A stretch of DNA of 5,658 bases from Candidatus Bathyarchaeota archaeon (GTDB lineage Archaea; Thermoproteota; Bathyarchaeia; Bathyarchaeales; Bathyarchaeaceae): the NCBI GenBank assembly GCA_003662715.1, contig QMYO01000133.1, forward strand, positions 1 through 5,658, written 5' to 3'. The number at the start of each line of letters is the position of its first letter. Positions within the stretch are counted from its first letter, which is position 1. Both the position numbers and the translations under genes were made by a program. Under the pieces are notes generated by a model, which made no database searches, was not told the DNA's origin, and saw only the letters and a list, made by a program, of their open reading frames with translations. Below, piece after piece: positions 1 to 5,255 of the stretch.

Positions 1-268
1 CCTTTATTTTTTCTATGTCAATTTTTCGAGGTCTACCTCGCTTCTTCTTAACTTTTTCAGAATTGAATTTTCTAATTTGGAACAGCCTAAATTGAGCGTA
101 AAAAGCAAGAATTAAAAAAATCATGTAGGCAAGAACATTCTGAAATTGCGTAACATCCATTGGATATTTATAAAAATGAGCCCAACTGAAAAACCAGAGG
201 AATAAACAGAAAGAAAAAATCCGCAATAATTTCAGAAATTCCAGGAAAATATTTTTCTGATTTTCCAT
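1..268 (-). CDS. Two-helix membrane protein with AT-hook-like basic tail (partial, 3' end off left edge)
   Basis: The frame is open from an ATG at 268 to the window edge, giving 89 residues without a stop. The ATG overlaps the stop of the upstream recombinase gene by one base (TAATG), so the two are probably translationally coupled. Two hydrophobic segments are visible, at about residues 11-30 (Phe/Leu/Trp-rich) and 46-61. They are joined by a short polar loop and followed by a basic stretch with the sequence KKKRGRPRKI at residues 75-83 onward. RGRPRK is the core of an AT-hook, and the same string often leads into the helix-turn-helix of Hin/resolvase-like DNA-binding domains. Both hydrophobic segments precede it, so this tail and both ends of the protein are probably cytoplasmic. 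I infer a membrane-tethered DNA-binding protein, but the decisive C-terminal part is outside the window. The family is not recognised. Confidence 0.7.
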   Translation of the reverse strand, partial: MENQKNIFLEFLKLLRIFSFCLFLWFFSWAHFYKYPMDVTQFQNVLAYMIFLILAFYAQFRLFQIRKFNSEKVKKKRGRPRKIDIEKIK

Positions 269-816
269 TATTTTTCCCTCAATTTTTCAGCTGAAGCTTG
301 CCATCCTAAATGTACATAGAATGATGCAGGCTTAACATCACTCCAACCAGCAAATTGCTGCAACCTAAACGGATCAAAATTATACTTTTCCACCAATTCG
401 CTGAGACGGATATGGCGAAGGAGATGCAGCCACATATCTGCCTTAGCCCGCTTCAGAATCTTCCAAGCCTGCACTCTACTAATAGGTTTGCTTGGATCAT
501 ACAAATTATGAAAAATAGGCTGATTCCTTTTCACTTGTTGAAACCATAAAACAAAATACTTCAGCAAAGGATGTGTAAGTGGTACCGGGACCTTCCGTGT
601 CTTAACTCCCTTTTTCCGCTTGGCAGTCCATAAATTAACTACCATGAAATCATCTTTCACCGTTACGTCTTCAGGCATTAGCTTTAACACTTCAGATATC
701 CGACCAGCCGAAAGATAAACTAACGCAATCAAAGCCTTATCTCTCGGATGTTCTAACCTTTCAATAGCTTCCATCACCCTTTTCGGATCAATCTCTTTAG
801 CCGTTAAGCTTCTCAC
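268..816 (-). CDS. Tyrosine recombinase/integrase, catalytic domain only
   Basis: This is a 182-residue phage-integrase-type recombinase that would cut and rejoin DNA through a 3'-phosphotyrosine. The full active site is visible: R39 in SAGRISEV, a lysine in the K66-K75 beta-hairpin region, H131 and R134 in HLLRH, W158 in AGWSD, and nucleophile Y167, nine residues after W158 as in the family. The protein begins where the catalytic domain normally begins and lacks the roughly 100-residue N-terminal core-binding domain. The start is GTG at 816. An in-frame stop lies at 841-843 and no better start lies between, so the short form is genuine unless the frame is broken upstream. A weak purine-rich SD (GGGAGAG) precedes it. 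It overlaps the ATPase gene by 20 bases. It could integrate the element, resolve dimers or invert DNA; the sequence does not decide between these. It is not identifiable as a named XerA or SSV-type integrase. Confidence 0.9.
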   Translation of the reverse strand: MRSLTAKEIDPKRVMEAIERLEHPRDKALIALVYLSAGRISEVLKLMPEDVTVKDDFMVVNLWTAKRKKGVKTRKVPVPLTHPLLKYFVLWFQQVKRNQPIFHNLYDPSKPISRVQAWKILKRAKADMWLHLLRHIRLSELVEKYNFDPFRLQQFAGWSDVKPASFYVHLGWQASAEKLREK

Positions 817-1630
817 GGTTAGCTCTCTCCCATGCAGAAGTTAACATTTTGCTGGTCGTGTTAACTTCAACATTCACGGTTGAAATTTCAGGTTTATATT
901 CCTCCTCTCTCTTCTCAACTTCTAAACTTGATGTATGCTGTAAATGTTTGATAAGATAACCAAAGGCATCAGCACGTTTCATTCCAAATTCATTGGCGAC
1001 TTTTGCCATGTTATGTATTTCCATATATCTGTTAGCTATTCTGCAACATAGAAGTTGAGTTCGTTCTCCTTCAGATGCAGTAAGGGTGAAAGGTGCTATA
1101 TCGTATGTGTCAAATTGCATAGTGGTTCCTGGAATGTTATAGAAGATTATGGCATCATCATAAAGCTGTGTTGACAATATAGCTTTATCCTTACTGATTT
1201 TCTGAAATTCTCCAAGTACAAGGTCGGGTATGGCTTCGAAAGTACTATCCACAACTCCTCGAGAAACTGCTACGAAAATTAGGTGAGCCTTATACTTCCG
1301 CAGTTTAAAAGCTAAATCAATTATTTGCCTATTCAGTTTCGCCATTGGAGTACGTCTGCTTATATTGCTGCTTGCCTCATCGAAAACGTAAAGCTTCTTC
1401 CGCCTATCATGCTTCAGCCATTTTTTTAAATCAGCCAGATTTGTGATATGAATAAATCGTGAATCGAAAACTTTGATGTTTGTGGCTACATGTTTAACCC
1501 AACGGTTCTGTAAAGCTAATTCGCTAAGCAACAAGCTGAAATCTGTTTTACCTTTTCCCATGCGACCAGTAACAAAGATGATGGGTGCAGGAACTTGGAA
1601 TAATCTACCCAGCACATTAGTTAAACTCAT
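797..1630 (-). CDS. Zot-like P-loop ATPase with C-terminal helix-turn-helix, probable virion assembly or DNA-translocation motor
   Basis: This is a 277-residue NTPase. Walker A is GRMGKGKT (22-29), preceded by a hydrophobic strand. A TNI triplet (50-52) follows the first long helix, Walker B is LYVFDEA (80-86), SRRTP (91-95) comes next, and the strand HLIFVAVSRG (116-125) resembles the sensor strand. This order matches Zot/pI assembly ATPases in the wider FtsK-HerA group. Unlike typical pI/Zot, no membrane helix follows the ATPase core. Residues 207-230 (MAKVANEFGMKRADAF and on) fit a helix-turn-helix, with Ala at position 5 and Gly at position 9, followed by an acidic linker and a final helix. 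The start ATG shares ATGA with the stop of the preceding gene. An adjacent protein with a C-terminal membrane helix could supply membrane attachment. The ATPase fold is firm; the assembly role is inferred from context, and conjugation or DNA packaging are alternatives. Confidence 0.85.
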   Translation of the reverse strand: MSLTNVLGRLFQVPAPIIFVTGRMGKGKTDFSLLLSELALQNRWVKHVATNIKVFDSRFIHITNLADLKKWLKHDRRKKLYVFDEASSNISRRTPMAKLNRQIIDLAFKLRKYKAHLIFVAVSRGVVDSTFEAIPDLVLGEFQKISKDKAILSTQLYDDAIIFYNIPGTTMQFDTYDIAPFTLTASEGERTQLLCCRIANRYMEIHNMAKVANEFGMKRADAFGYLIKHLQHTSSLEVEKREEEYKPEISTVNVEVNTTSKMLTSAWERANREKLNG

Positions 1631-1944
1631 TTTCTTCCCAGCTCCTTCGCCACATCAATATTAATGGTTGTTTTCCCAACCTTCAACGCCAAGTTCGTGA
1701 CGATATCCGCCATCTGAATCCATTGTACCTCGCCAATACGTTTAAGTAGAGTCCGCACTTCCTCGAGTCGCTTCTTTACTTCTCCATCTTCCAGTTTGTC
1801 GATGTAGTTGTCAAGCACAACCAGTTTAGGCGCCAATATGTTACATGCGTAATCTTGCAGTCGTTTATCTTTTCCAGCCCAACGTTGTGCTAATAGCTGG
1901 AAATGTTTAAATTCCCAGTCGAAAGGCGCTTTATATCGGGGCAT
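1627..1944 (-). CDS. Small helical soluble protein, unknown function
   Basis: This 105-residue protein has no signal peptide or membrane helix. It is mostly predicted helix: an aromatic N-terminal part (FDWEFKHFQLL), a central helix around 36-52, a charged heptad-like stretch at 54-72 (DGEVKKRLEEVRTLLKRI), and a final segment (TTINIDVAKELGRK). I chose the ATG at 1944 over an in-frame TTG at 1977. A strong SD, GAGGAG (1957-1952), sits 7 bases before the ATG, and the 11 residues added by the TTG are only a Glu/Lys/Arg run that reads through this SD. The gene overlaps the preceding gene by 14 bases and the ATPase gene by 4 (ATGA). The tight coupling suggests that it works with the ATPase, perhaps as a partner or adaptor, but that is inference from position only. 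I do not recognise the family. Confidence 0.75.
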   Translation of the reverse strand: MPRYKAPFDWEFKHFQLLAQRWAGKDKRLQDYACNILAPKLVVLDNYIDKLEDGEVKKRLEEVRTLLKRIGEVQWIQMADIVTNLALKVGKTTINIDVAKELGRK

Positions 1945-2326
1945 ACGGAGTCTCCTCTTTCTTTTTTCCTCTTCCAAACCGTCTGGCTATCCATCCTCTC
2001 AGGGCTGCATGCTCTCTTTCTGCGCTACCTGCAATCATACGCACAATCTCCCTTCTACCCAGCCTATTAGCGCTAACCCTTAAGCGAAGTACATTATGCA
2101 CGTAGGTTTTCAGCCAGTCTATGTCGTAGCGTTCAGCAATAGTGAGCATTAGTGAAAGCTGGTTGATTTCCCCCAGTTCCACATCACTAAGTAACTTAAG
2201 CTTTTCCTCGTCAATATCGGTGAGATTAGTGACTGCTTGTCCCAACGCTTCCTCTCTGCTTGGCGTGATGCCTAAGCTGCGAAGGATATCCATAACAGCT
2301 GCATTAACATCGCTGGATTTCGCCAT
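1931..2326 (-). CDS. Small helical protein with basic C-terminal tail, unknown function
   Basis: This 131-residue soluble protein has no signal peptide or membrane helix. The N-terminal third (DVNAAVMDILRSLGI) and the middle (LGEINQLSLMLTIAERYDID) look helical and amphipathic. The C-terminal half is strongly basic, with SANRLGRREIVRMI around 85-98 and an Arg/Lys-rich tail RRFGRGKKKE at 115-124, which could contact DNA or the inner face of a membrane. The start is well fixed: AGGAGGTG (2342-2335) lies 8 bases before the ATG and overlaps the stop of the preceding gene. Its 3' end overlaps the next gene by 14 bases. I do not recognise the family. The neighbourhood suggests a cytoplasmic component of the same machinery as the ATPase, and a role in binding nucleic acid is only a guess from charge. 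Confidence 0.8.
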   Translation of the reverse strand: MAKSSDVNAAVMDILRSLGITPSREEALGQAVTNLTDIDEEKLKLLSDVELGEINQLSLMLTIAERYDIDWLKTYVHNVLRLRVSANRLGRREIVRMIAGSAEREHAALRGWIARRFGRGKKKEETPYAPI

Positions 2327-2340
2327 GGCTTAAGCACCTC

Positions 2341-2781
2341 CTATGGAATGGTATAGCCAAAAGCTGATAGTAACATGCGGATAAAACTGTAAACGCCTGC
2401 ACCAGTAAACATGAATATCAAAACCATATGCATCGGAATTTTCATTTTGAGAATTAAGCTACCCCAGAAAGTCTGCTCATTCATGTAATCTAAGCGAGCC
2501 TTCAATGTGGGATTAGGGTTTCCAGCAAGCTTGATTTTTGCATCCTTCTCTTCTATTCTTTCTGGTTTAATGCTTTTCCTAAGGTGAGCATCAATCAAAA
2601 CGTGAGGCATTTTTCTTTTCGGTGGATAAAACAGATGTTTAAGGTCTACAAGGTAACGTGTGTGAATGCCTTTACGTAACCAACGCTTCGACTTAACTGT
2701 TGCTACACCATAGTCTGGATCATAGTTTGCCTTCTTAAATTCAATGTTATTGCCATACAGCAACACCAGCTTAAGCTTCAT
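2341..2781 (-). CDS. Tail-anchored membrane protein, unknown function
   Basis: This 146-residue protein has a basic N-terminal domain (about 1-105) without a signal peptide and one hydrophobic segment at about 116-140 (MHMVLIFMFTGAGVYSFI) near the C-terminus. The first part alternates hydrophobic and polar residues (LKLVLLYGNN, GVATVK, RYLVDLKHLF), which suggests a small beta-rich cytoplasmic domain, followed by a charged helix (PERIEEKDAKIKLAG). I chose the ATG at 2781 because the archaeal SD GGTGAT (2791-2786) lies 4 bases upstream. A GTG at 2790 in the same frame would add three residues but is itself part of this SD. The gene starts right after the surface-protein gene and ends 14 bases before the next start. 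The topology is cytoplasmic domain plus membrane anchor, between a surface protein and cytoplasmic factors. It could link the ATPase to the membrane; this is inference. The family is not recognised. Confidence 0.8.
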   Translation of the reverse strand: MKLKLVLLYGNNIEFKKANYDPDYGVATVKSKRWLRKGIHTRYLVDLKHLFYPPKRKMPHVLIDAHLRKSIKPERIEEKDAKIKLAGNPNPTLKARLDYMNEQTFWGSLILKMKIPMHMVLIFMFTGAGVYSFIRMLLSAFGYTIP

Positions 2782-2790
2782 TTTTATCAC

Positions 2791-3837
2791 CTACCAGAAC
2801 TTGATGAAGCCCCAAATCGTCTTCGCTATGTTTATCACTGTGTTGGCGAAGCTGGCGAACATCTGGTAAGTGCGAGTGACTGCTTCGAATAATGGATCCA
2901 CACTTTGTTCATGAAGTGCTGTTAACCCTACATTAAGCCAATAGAAACCAAAGATAATGAGTAACATTGGAGCGATGCCGATAACGATGCTCCAAGTAAG
3001 CCATATAACTTCCCAAACGATGCCTGTTATGCCTTCCAAAAATGACATAAAATCTTGGATAGGCTGAGGCATAACTTCTTTAATGCTAATCCAGAGCCCA
3101 TTCACGAAATTGATTAAGTCAGTGATTAAACTTCTTTGACCTGTAGGAATCTCTTCTTCTGTTCCTTCTCCTGGCACATTGGTTTTAATCACTTCTTCAC
3201 CTTTAATGCCTTCCATCCATCCGTAGCCCCATGCATGGACTTCCTGGAACAAATTAACTTGGCTGAACCAGCTTTGTCCAACTGTTACGTATTCATCAAA
3301 GCCGCCTACAAGGGAGCCATCAGGCTTGTAAACTCGCATTTGAACCGACAAAACATTAGAGTTGGATTGATTCTGGAAAAACCACACTCGGATAATCGGG
3401 TGTCCATACGTGACGTCTGGTTTCCAATACGCCTCTTTTGTTCCATTGACAAACAATTTTACATTAGTGTCGTCCAAATCAAAAATTCCAGCTTTTTCAT
3501 ATCGATACCAAACCTTCAATTCAACTGTAGTTACTGCATTGCTATCTTTCAACGTGAAGGTTGCTCGTTGCTCCATATCCATATCTATCAGAGAGGAACC
3601 ACGACCATACCCCCACAGCTCCGTTAGAAAATTCCATTGCGTGAAGTTAACGAATCCAGTGTTGTTCCACGCTATCTCATAGGCACGCCAACCCGATGCA
3701 TCATCTGTTTTCCAATGTGTATGCTCATCGAGAATCCAGTTACCGCTTCTCCCAGTTTCTTGCCAAGCAGCATCTACAATAGGTAAACCAACCAGTAACC
3801 AAACTATTATGCATAGAGTGGCTATGCGCTTTTTCAA
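2791..3837 (-). CDS. Secreted, membrane-anchored surface protein (candidate spike/receptor-binding protein)
   Basis: This 348-residue protein begins with a clear signal peptide (MKKRIATLCIIVWLLVGLP, cleavage likely after VDA at 23). The ectodomain (24 to about 212) is rich in Trp, Tyr and beta strands, with sequons at N58, N64, N131 and N156. An acidic, proline-containing linker follows (213-236, GEGTEEEIPTG). The C-terminal membrane module has an amphipathic helix (237-270), a long very hydrophobic region (about 273-305, one or two membrane helices) and a closing amphipathic helix (315-348). The start is TTG at 3837: a stop lies a few codons upstream, the signal peptide begins exactly there, and TTGA overlaps the preceding stop. 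GAGGT lies 9 bases upstream. The layout of ectodomain, linker and hydrophobic C-terminal module recalls viral attachment proteins such as inovirus pIII or spindle-virus end proteins, but no sequence homology is claimed. Confidence 0.85.
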   Translation of the reverse strand: MKKRIATLCIIVWLLVGLPIVDAAWQETGRSGNWILDEHTHWKTDDASGWRAYEIAWNNTGFVNFTQWNFLTELWGYGRGSSLIDMDMEQRATFTLKDSNAVTTVELKVWYRYEKAGIFDLDDTNVKLFVNGTKEAYWKPDVTYGHPIIRVWFFQNQSNSNVLSVQMRVYKPDGSLVGGFDEYVTVGQSWFSQVNLFQEVHAWGYGWMEGIKGEEVIKTNVPGEGTEEEIPTGQRSLITDLINFVNGLWISIKEVMPQPIQDFMSFLEGITGIVWEVIWLTWSIVIGIAPMLLIIFGFYWLNVGLTALHEQSVDPLFEAVTRTYQMFASFANTVINIAKTIWGFIKFW

Positions 3838-4262
3838 AGCACGATTACCTCATGCTTAGATATGCGGTCAAACAGCCAGTTAGGACGTTTCAAACCTTGG
3901 ATATCCGTGGCGACTAACAAGCAGTCTTCAATGTCGATGCCATTATTCTTAAGCTCTATACGTTTACCACCTTGCCATAATGCACTGTCACGTAGCAGTC
4001 TAATCTGGTTTGGATGGATGAAATCACAGGAACTAATGATGTCTACAGTTTGTTTTGCAGCGTCATACTTAATGATGAAAAGAGTCATGCCAAAAACGTC
4101 ATCGATACGTTTGACTTGCTTTTCCTTCTTAAGCTTATTAACAGCCTCATAAATCAGCTTAATGTCCCGTTCAGTTTTCCGGTGCTCAATGGATTCAACG
4201 ACACGTTTTAAACGTTTGAGATTTTTGCTAAGCAATCTCCCACTTTCTATCTGAATAGACAT
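3834..4262 (-). CDS. First gene of leftward operon, soluble protein of unknown function
   Basis: This 142-residue protein has no signal peptide or membrane helix. The N-terminal third is a highly basic, probably coiled helix pair (SKNLKRLKRVVESIEHRKTE, then IKLIYEAVNKLKKEK), followed by a mixed alpha/beta part with strands at about 59-66 (MTLFIIKY), 72-77 and 114-119 (CLLVAT). Nothing precedes the ATG that looks like an SD, while a TATA box lies at the spacing expected for a leaderless transcript. It is therefore read as the promoter-proximal gene, in contrast to the SD-led genes downstream. It overlaps the surface-protein gene by 4 bases. A basic protein encoded next to a divergent promoter with inverted repeats could be a regulator, but I see no convincing helix-turn-helix or ribbon-helix-helix motif. 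The family is not recognised. Confidence 0.8.
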   Translation of the reverse strand: MSIQIESGRLLSKNLKRLKRVVESIEHRKTERDIKLIYEAVNKLKKEKQVKRIDDVFGMTLFIIKYDAAKQTVDIISSCDFIHPNQIRLLRDSALWQGGKRIELKNNGIDIEDCLLVATDIQGLKRPNWLFDRISKHEVIVL

Positions 4263-4286
4263 GAATAAAAATTACAAAAAACATTA

Positions 4287-4294
4287 GTATAAAA
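4287..4294 (-). promoter_or_regulatory. TATA box of leftward operon (leaderless)
   Basis: On the minus strand TTTTATAC is centred about 29 bases upstream of the ATG at 4262. This would place transcription start within a few bases of the ATG, which also lacks an SD. It sits within a longer element, AATAGTTTTAT, that recurs in the opposite orientation in front of the rightward genes. Confidence 0.65.
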
Positions 4295-4348
4295 CTATTC
4301 TTTTTCGAGAATAGTGGAATAATGGAATAAAAATTACAATAGTTTTAT
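4289..4348. repeat. 11-bp inverted repeat carrying the two divergent promoter cores
   Basis: ATAAAACTATT at 4289-4299 and AATAGTTTTAT at 4338-4348 are exact reverse complements, so the two divergent promoters are near mirror images about 55 bases apart. A third AATAGT lies between them at 4310-4315. This arrangement suggests joint control of both transcription units by the same factor. Confidence 0.7.
4294..4315. promoter_or_regulatory. Palindromic candidate operator next to the leftward TATA box
   Basis: ACTATTCT (4294-4301) and AGAATAGT (4308-4315) form a perfect 8-bp inverted repeat around a 6-base centre. It abuts the leftward TATA box on the BRE side, so a dimeric regulator bound here would block or help TBP/TFB. 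No regulator can be assigned. Confidence 0.6.
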
Positions 4349-4350
4349 TC
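4338..4350 (+). promoter_or_regulatory. TATA-like element for rightward coat/surface gene cluster
   Basis: AATAGTTTTATTC matches the leftward promoter core AATAGTTTTATAC at all but one position, on the opposite strand. With TTTTATTC as TATA, transcription would start near 4370-4375, leaving a short leader that contains the AGGAGG site before the coat gene. The match to the other promoter is the main support; the TATA itself is weaker. Confidence 0.5.
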
Positions 4351-4378
4351 AAATCCTCTTCTCAACCATTGCATAAAA

Positions 4379-4384
4379 AGGAGG
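4379..4384 (+). promoter_or_regulatory. Strong Shine-Dalgarno AGGAGG ahead of the small coat-like gene
   Basis: AGGAGG lies 4 bases before an ATG at 4389, which opens a six-codon frame ending at 4409, and 11 bases before the ATG at 4396 of the 40-aa protein. The longer spacing is less usual, so the start choice is not fully settled; an in-frame TTG at 4369 has no SD of its own. Confidence 0.7.
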
Positions 4385-4395
4385 AAAAATGGAAA

Positions 4396-4518
4396 ATGAG
4401 TTCAAGTAGTGTAGATTTGACCGCAGTAGTGAACATTGTCATCGCCATCGTGCCGCTCATAGTTGTGATCGCAGTTTTGAAGATGCTTATGAGAATGTTC
4501 GAAGGATTCGGCAGGTAA
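4396..4518 (+). CDS. 40-aa single-helix membrane protein, candidate major coat protein
   Basis: This tiny protein has a short polar N-terminus (MSSSSVD), one hydrophobic helix (about 10-28, with P20 inside) and a basic, amphipathic end (KMLMRMFEGFGR). Charge distribution puts the N-terminus outside and the C-terminus in the cytoplasm. There is no cleavable signal peptide. The shape is that of a filamentous-virus coat protein (pVIII type: exposed N-terminus, membrane helix, basic end facing DNA), but such a short hydrophobic sequence cannot prove homology. Residues 17-40 align without gaps to the last 24 residues of the next gene's product, with nine identities including A17, P20-I22, A26-L28 and M34-F35, and both end at the stop. 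It is first in the rightward cluster with a strong SD, consistent with high expression. It is too short for standard gene calls. Alternatives are a pilin-like, vesicle or envelope peptide. Confidence 0.75.
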   Translation: MSSSSVDLTAVVNIVIAIVPLIVVIAVLKMLMRMFEGFGR

Positions 4519-4558
4519 CCAGCGCCATTCTGATGAATGCAAAGGAGCGTGAAACACA

Positions 4559-5203
4559 ATGAACAGGAAGCTATTACTGCCAACAATATTCCTAACGCTA
4601 CTAACCTTAGCGCCAGTTCTTAGCGCCAGCTTCGCATACAGCTTCACTTATACAAGCTTCAACACTACAACTTGGACATATAAACAAACAGATGAAGCGA
4701 GAACAGCGTGGCAAGTGGAAATAGTTAACAATCTGGTATACAACACTACTACAGCAGGAACCGCAAAGATCGAACTCACTAATGCAACCAGTGGAAATCA
4801 AACTATAATAGACCTCTGTTATGCAAGTGACGGAACCTTAGATGTATGGATCGGAGATGAAACAAGCCGTGATAAAGTTACATCAGGCTCATGGACAGCA
4901 GACGAAAAAATATACTATACCTTAGATTCAAACGGTTACCTCGACATAGGCAATGAAACAGACCGCGACAGCATACTATCCGATTACGTCCTTGGAGCGT
5001 TCAGCCTTGAATATGTAGGCGCATCCAGCCAAGAAGGCGCAAACGTAGCGACTTCAGGCTACATATCCGTTGAAATCACAGACGCTCCAATTAGCGTAGA
5101 ATTTGAAACTGTTACTGATATAATCTATGCAGTTATACCGCTTATCTTCACGGTTGCGGTGCTTGGCGTTGTCATCAAAATGTTCAAATCCGTATCTAAG
5201 TAA
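4559..5203 (+). CDS. Secreted surface protein with coat-like C-terminal membrane anchor
   Basis: This 214-residue protein has a signal peptide (MNRKLLLPTIFLTLLTLAPV; cleavage likely at 23-26), a Thr/Asn-rich beta ectodomain with sequons at N35, N62, N75, N80 and N132, and one C-terminal membrane helix at about 186-206 followed by the basic tail IKMFKSVSK. Ectodomain strands such as AKIELTN, GTLDVWIGD and GYLDIGNE suggest a beta-sandwich. The anchor resembles the 40-aa product encoded just upstream, so both may sit in the same membrane or virion lattice, with this one as a glycosylated decoration or spike. It starts 40 bases after the coat-like gene, with GGAG 11 bases before the ATG, and is probably co-transcribed with it. 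No known family is recognised; a host S-layer-like or adhesin protein is the alternative. Confidence 0.85.
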   Translation: MNRKLLLPTIFLTLLTLAPVLSASFAYSFTYTSFNTTTWTYKQTDEARTAWQVEIVNNLVYNTTTAGTAKIELTNATSGNQTIIDLCYASDGTLDVWIGDETSRDKVTSGSWTADEKIYYTLDSNGYLDIGNETDRDSILSDYVLGAFSLEYVGASSQEGANVATSGYISVEITDAPISVEFETVTDIIYAVIPLIFTVAVLGVVIKMFKSVSK

Positions 5204-5232
5204 CACCAAACCAAATAAACTCCACCATCCCA

Positions 5233-5239
5233 TTTTTTT
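5233..5239 (+). terminator. T-tract, possible partial terminator
   Basis: Seven consecutive T residues follow the stop at 5203 by about 30 bases, in a C-rich, G-poor stretch without a hairpin. Archaeal termination often uses such U-tracts. The next gene continues in the same direction, so read-through or partial termination is likely. Confidence 0.3.
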
Positions 5240-5255
5240 ATGCAGGGGATAATAA

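Larger units (their letters stand above)
4263..4350. repeat. Further nested repeats in the divergent control region
   Basis: GAATAAAAATTACAA occurs exactly twice in direct orientation (4263-4277 and 4325-4339). TGGAATAA is repeated in tandem (4315-4322, 4323-4330). GAATAAAA (4325-4332) and TTTTATTC (4343-4350) form an 8-bp inverted repeat. The region is AT-rich, so short matches carry some chance, but the 15-bp copy is unlikely to be accidental. Confidence 0.65.

Noticed and set aside
268..816. Programmed frameshift fusing the ATPase tail to the recombinase
   Set aside because: The overlap is only 20 bases without a clear slippery site, and the ATPase C-terminus does not resemble a recombinase core-binding domain.
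1945..1977. TTG start at 1977 extending the 105-aa protein by 11 residues
   Set aside because: The extension is a Glu/Lys/Arg run that reads through the SD of the ATG at 1944, and it would overlap the upstream gene by 47 bases.
3136..3682. Two plus-strand open frames opposite the surface-protein gene
   Set aside because: They are antisense to a gene with a signal peptide and membrane module, their translations are Cys/Phe/Ser-rich without domain features, and no SD precedes them.
3862..4211. Plus-strand open frames opposite the 142-aa gene
   Set aside because: They lie wholly antisense to a better supported gene, and their composition looks like a shadow frame.
4526..4539. CATTC-TGAT-GAATG hairpin between the coat-like and surface-protein genes
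   Set aside because: The stem is only five A/T-rich pairs with no T-tract after it; it is too weak to call a terminator or processing site.
4362..4801. Minus-strand open frames across the coat-like and surface-protein genes
   Set aside because: They overlap each other and the rightward genes, are Cys/Ser-rich, and lack SDs; the plus-strand genes have signal and anchor features.
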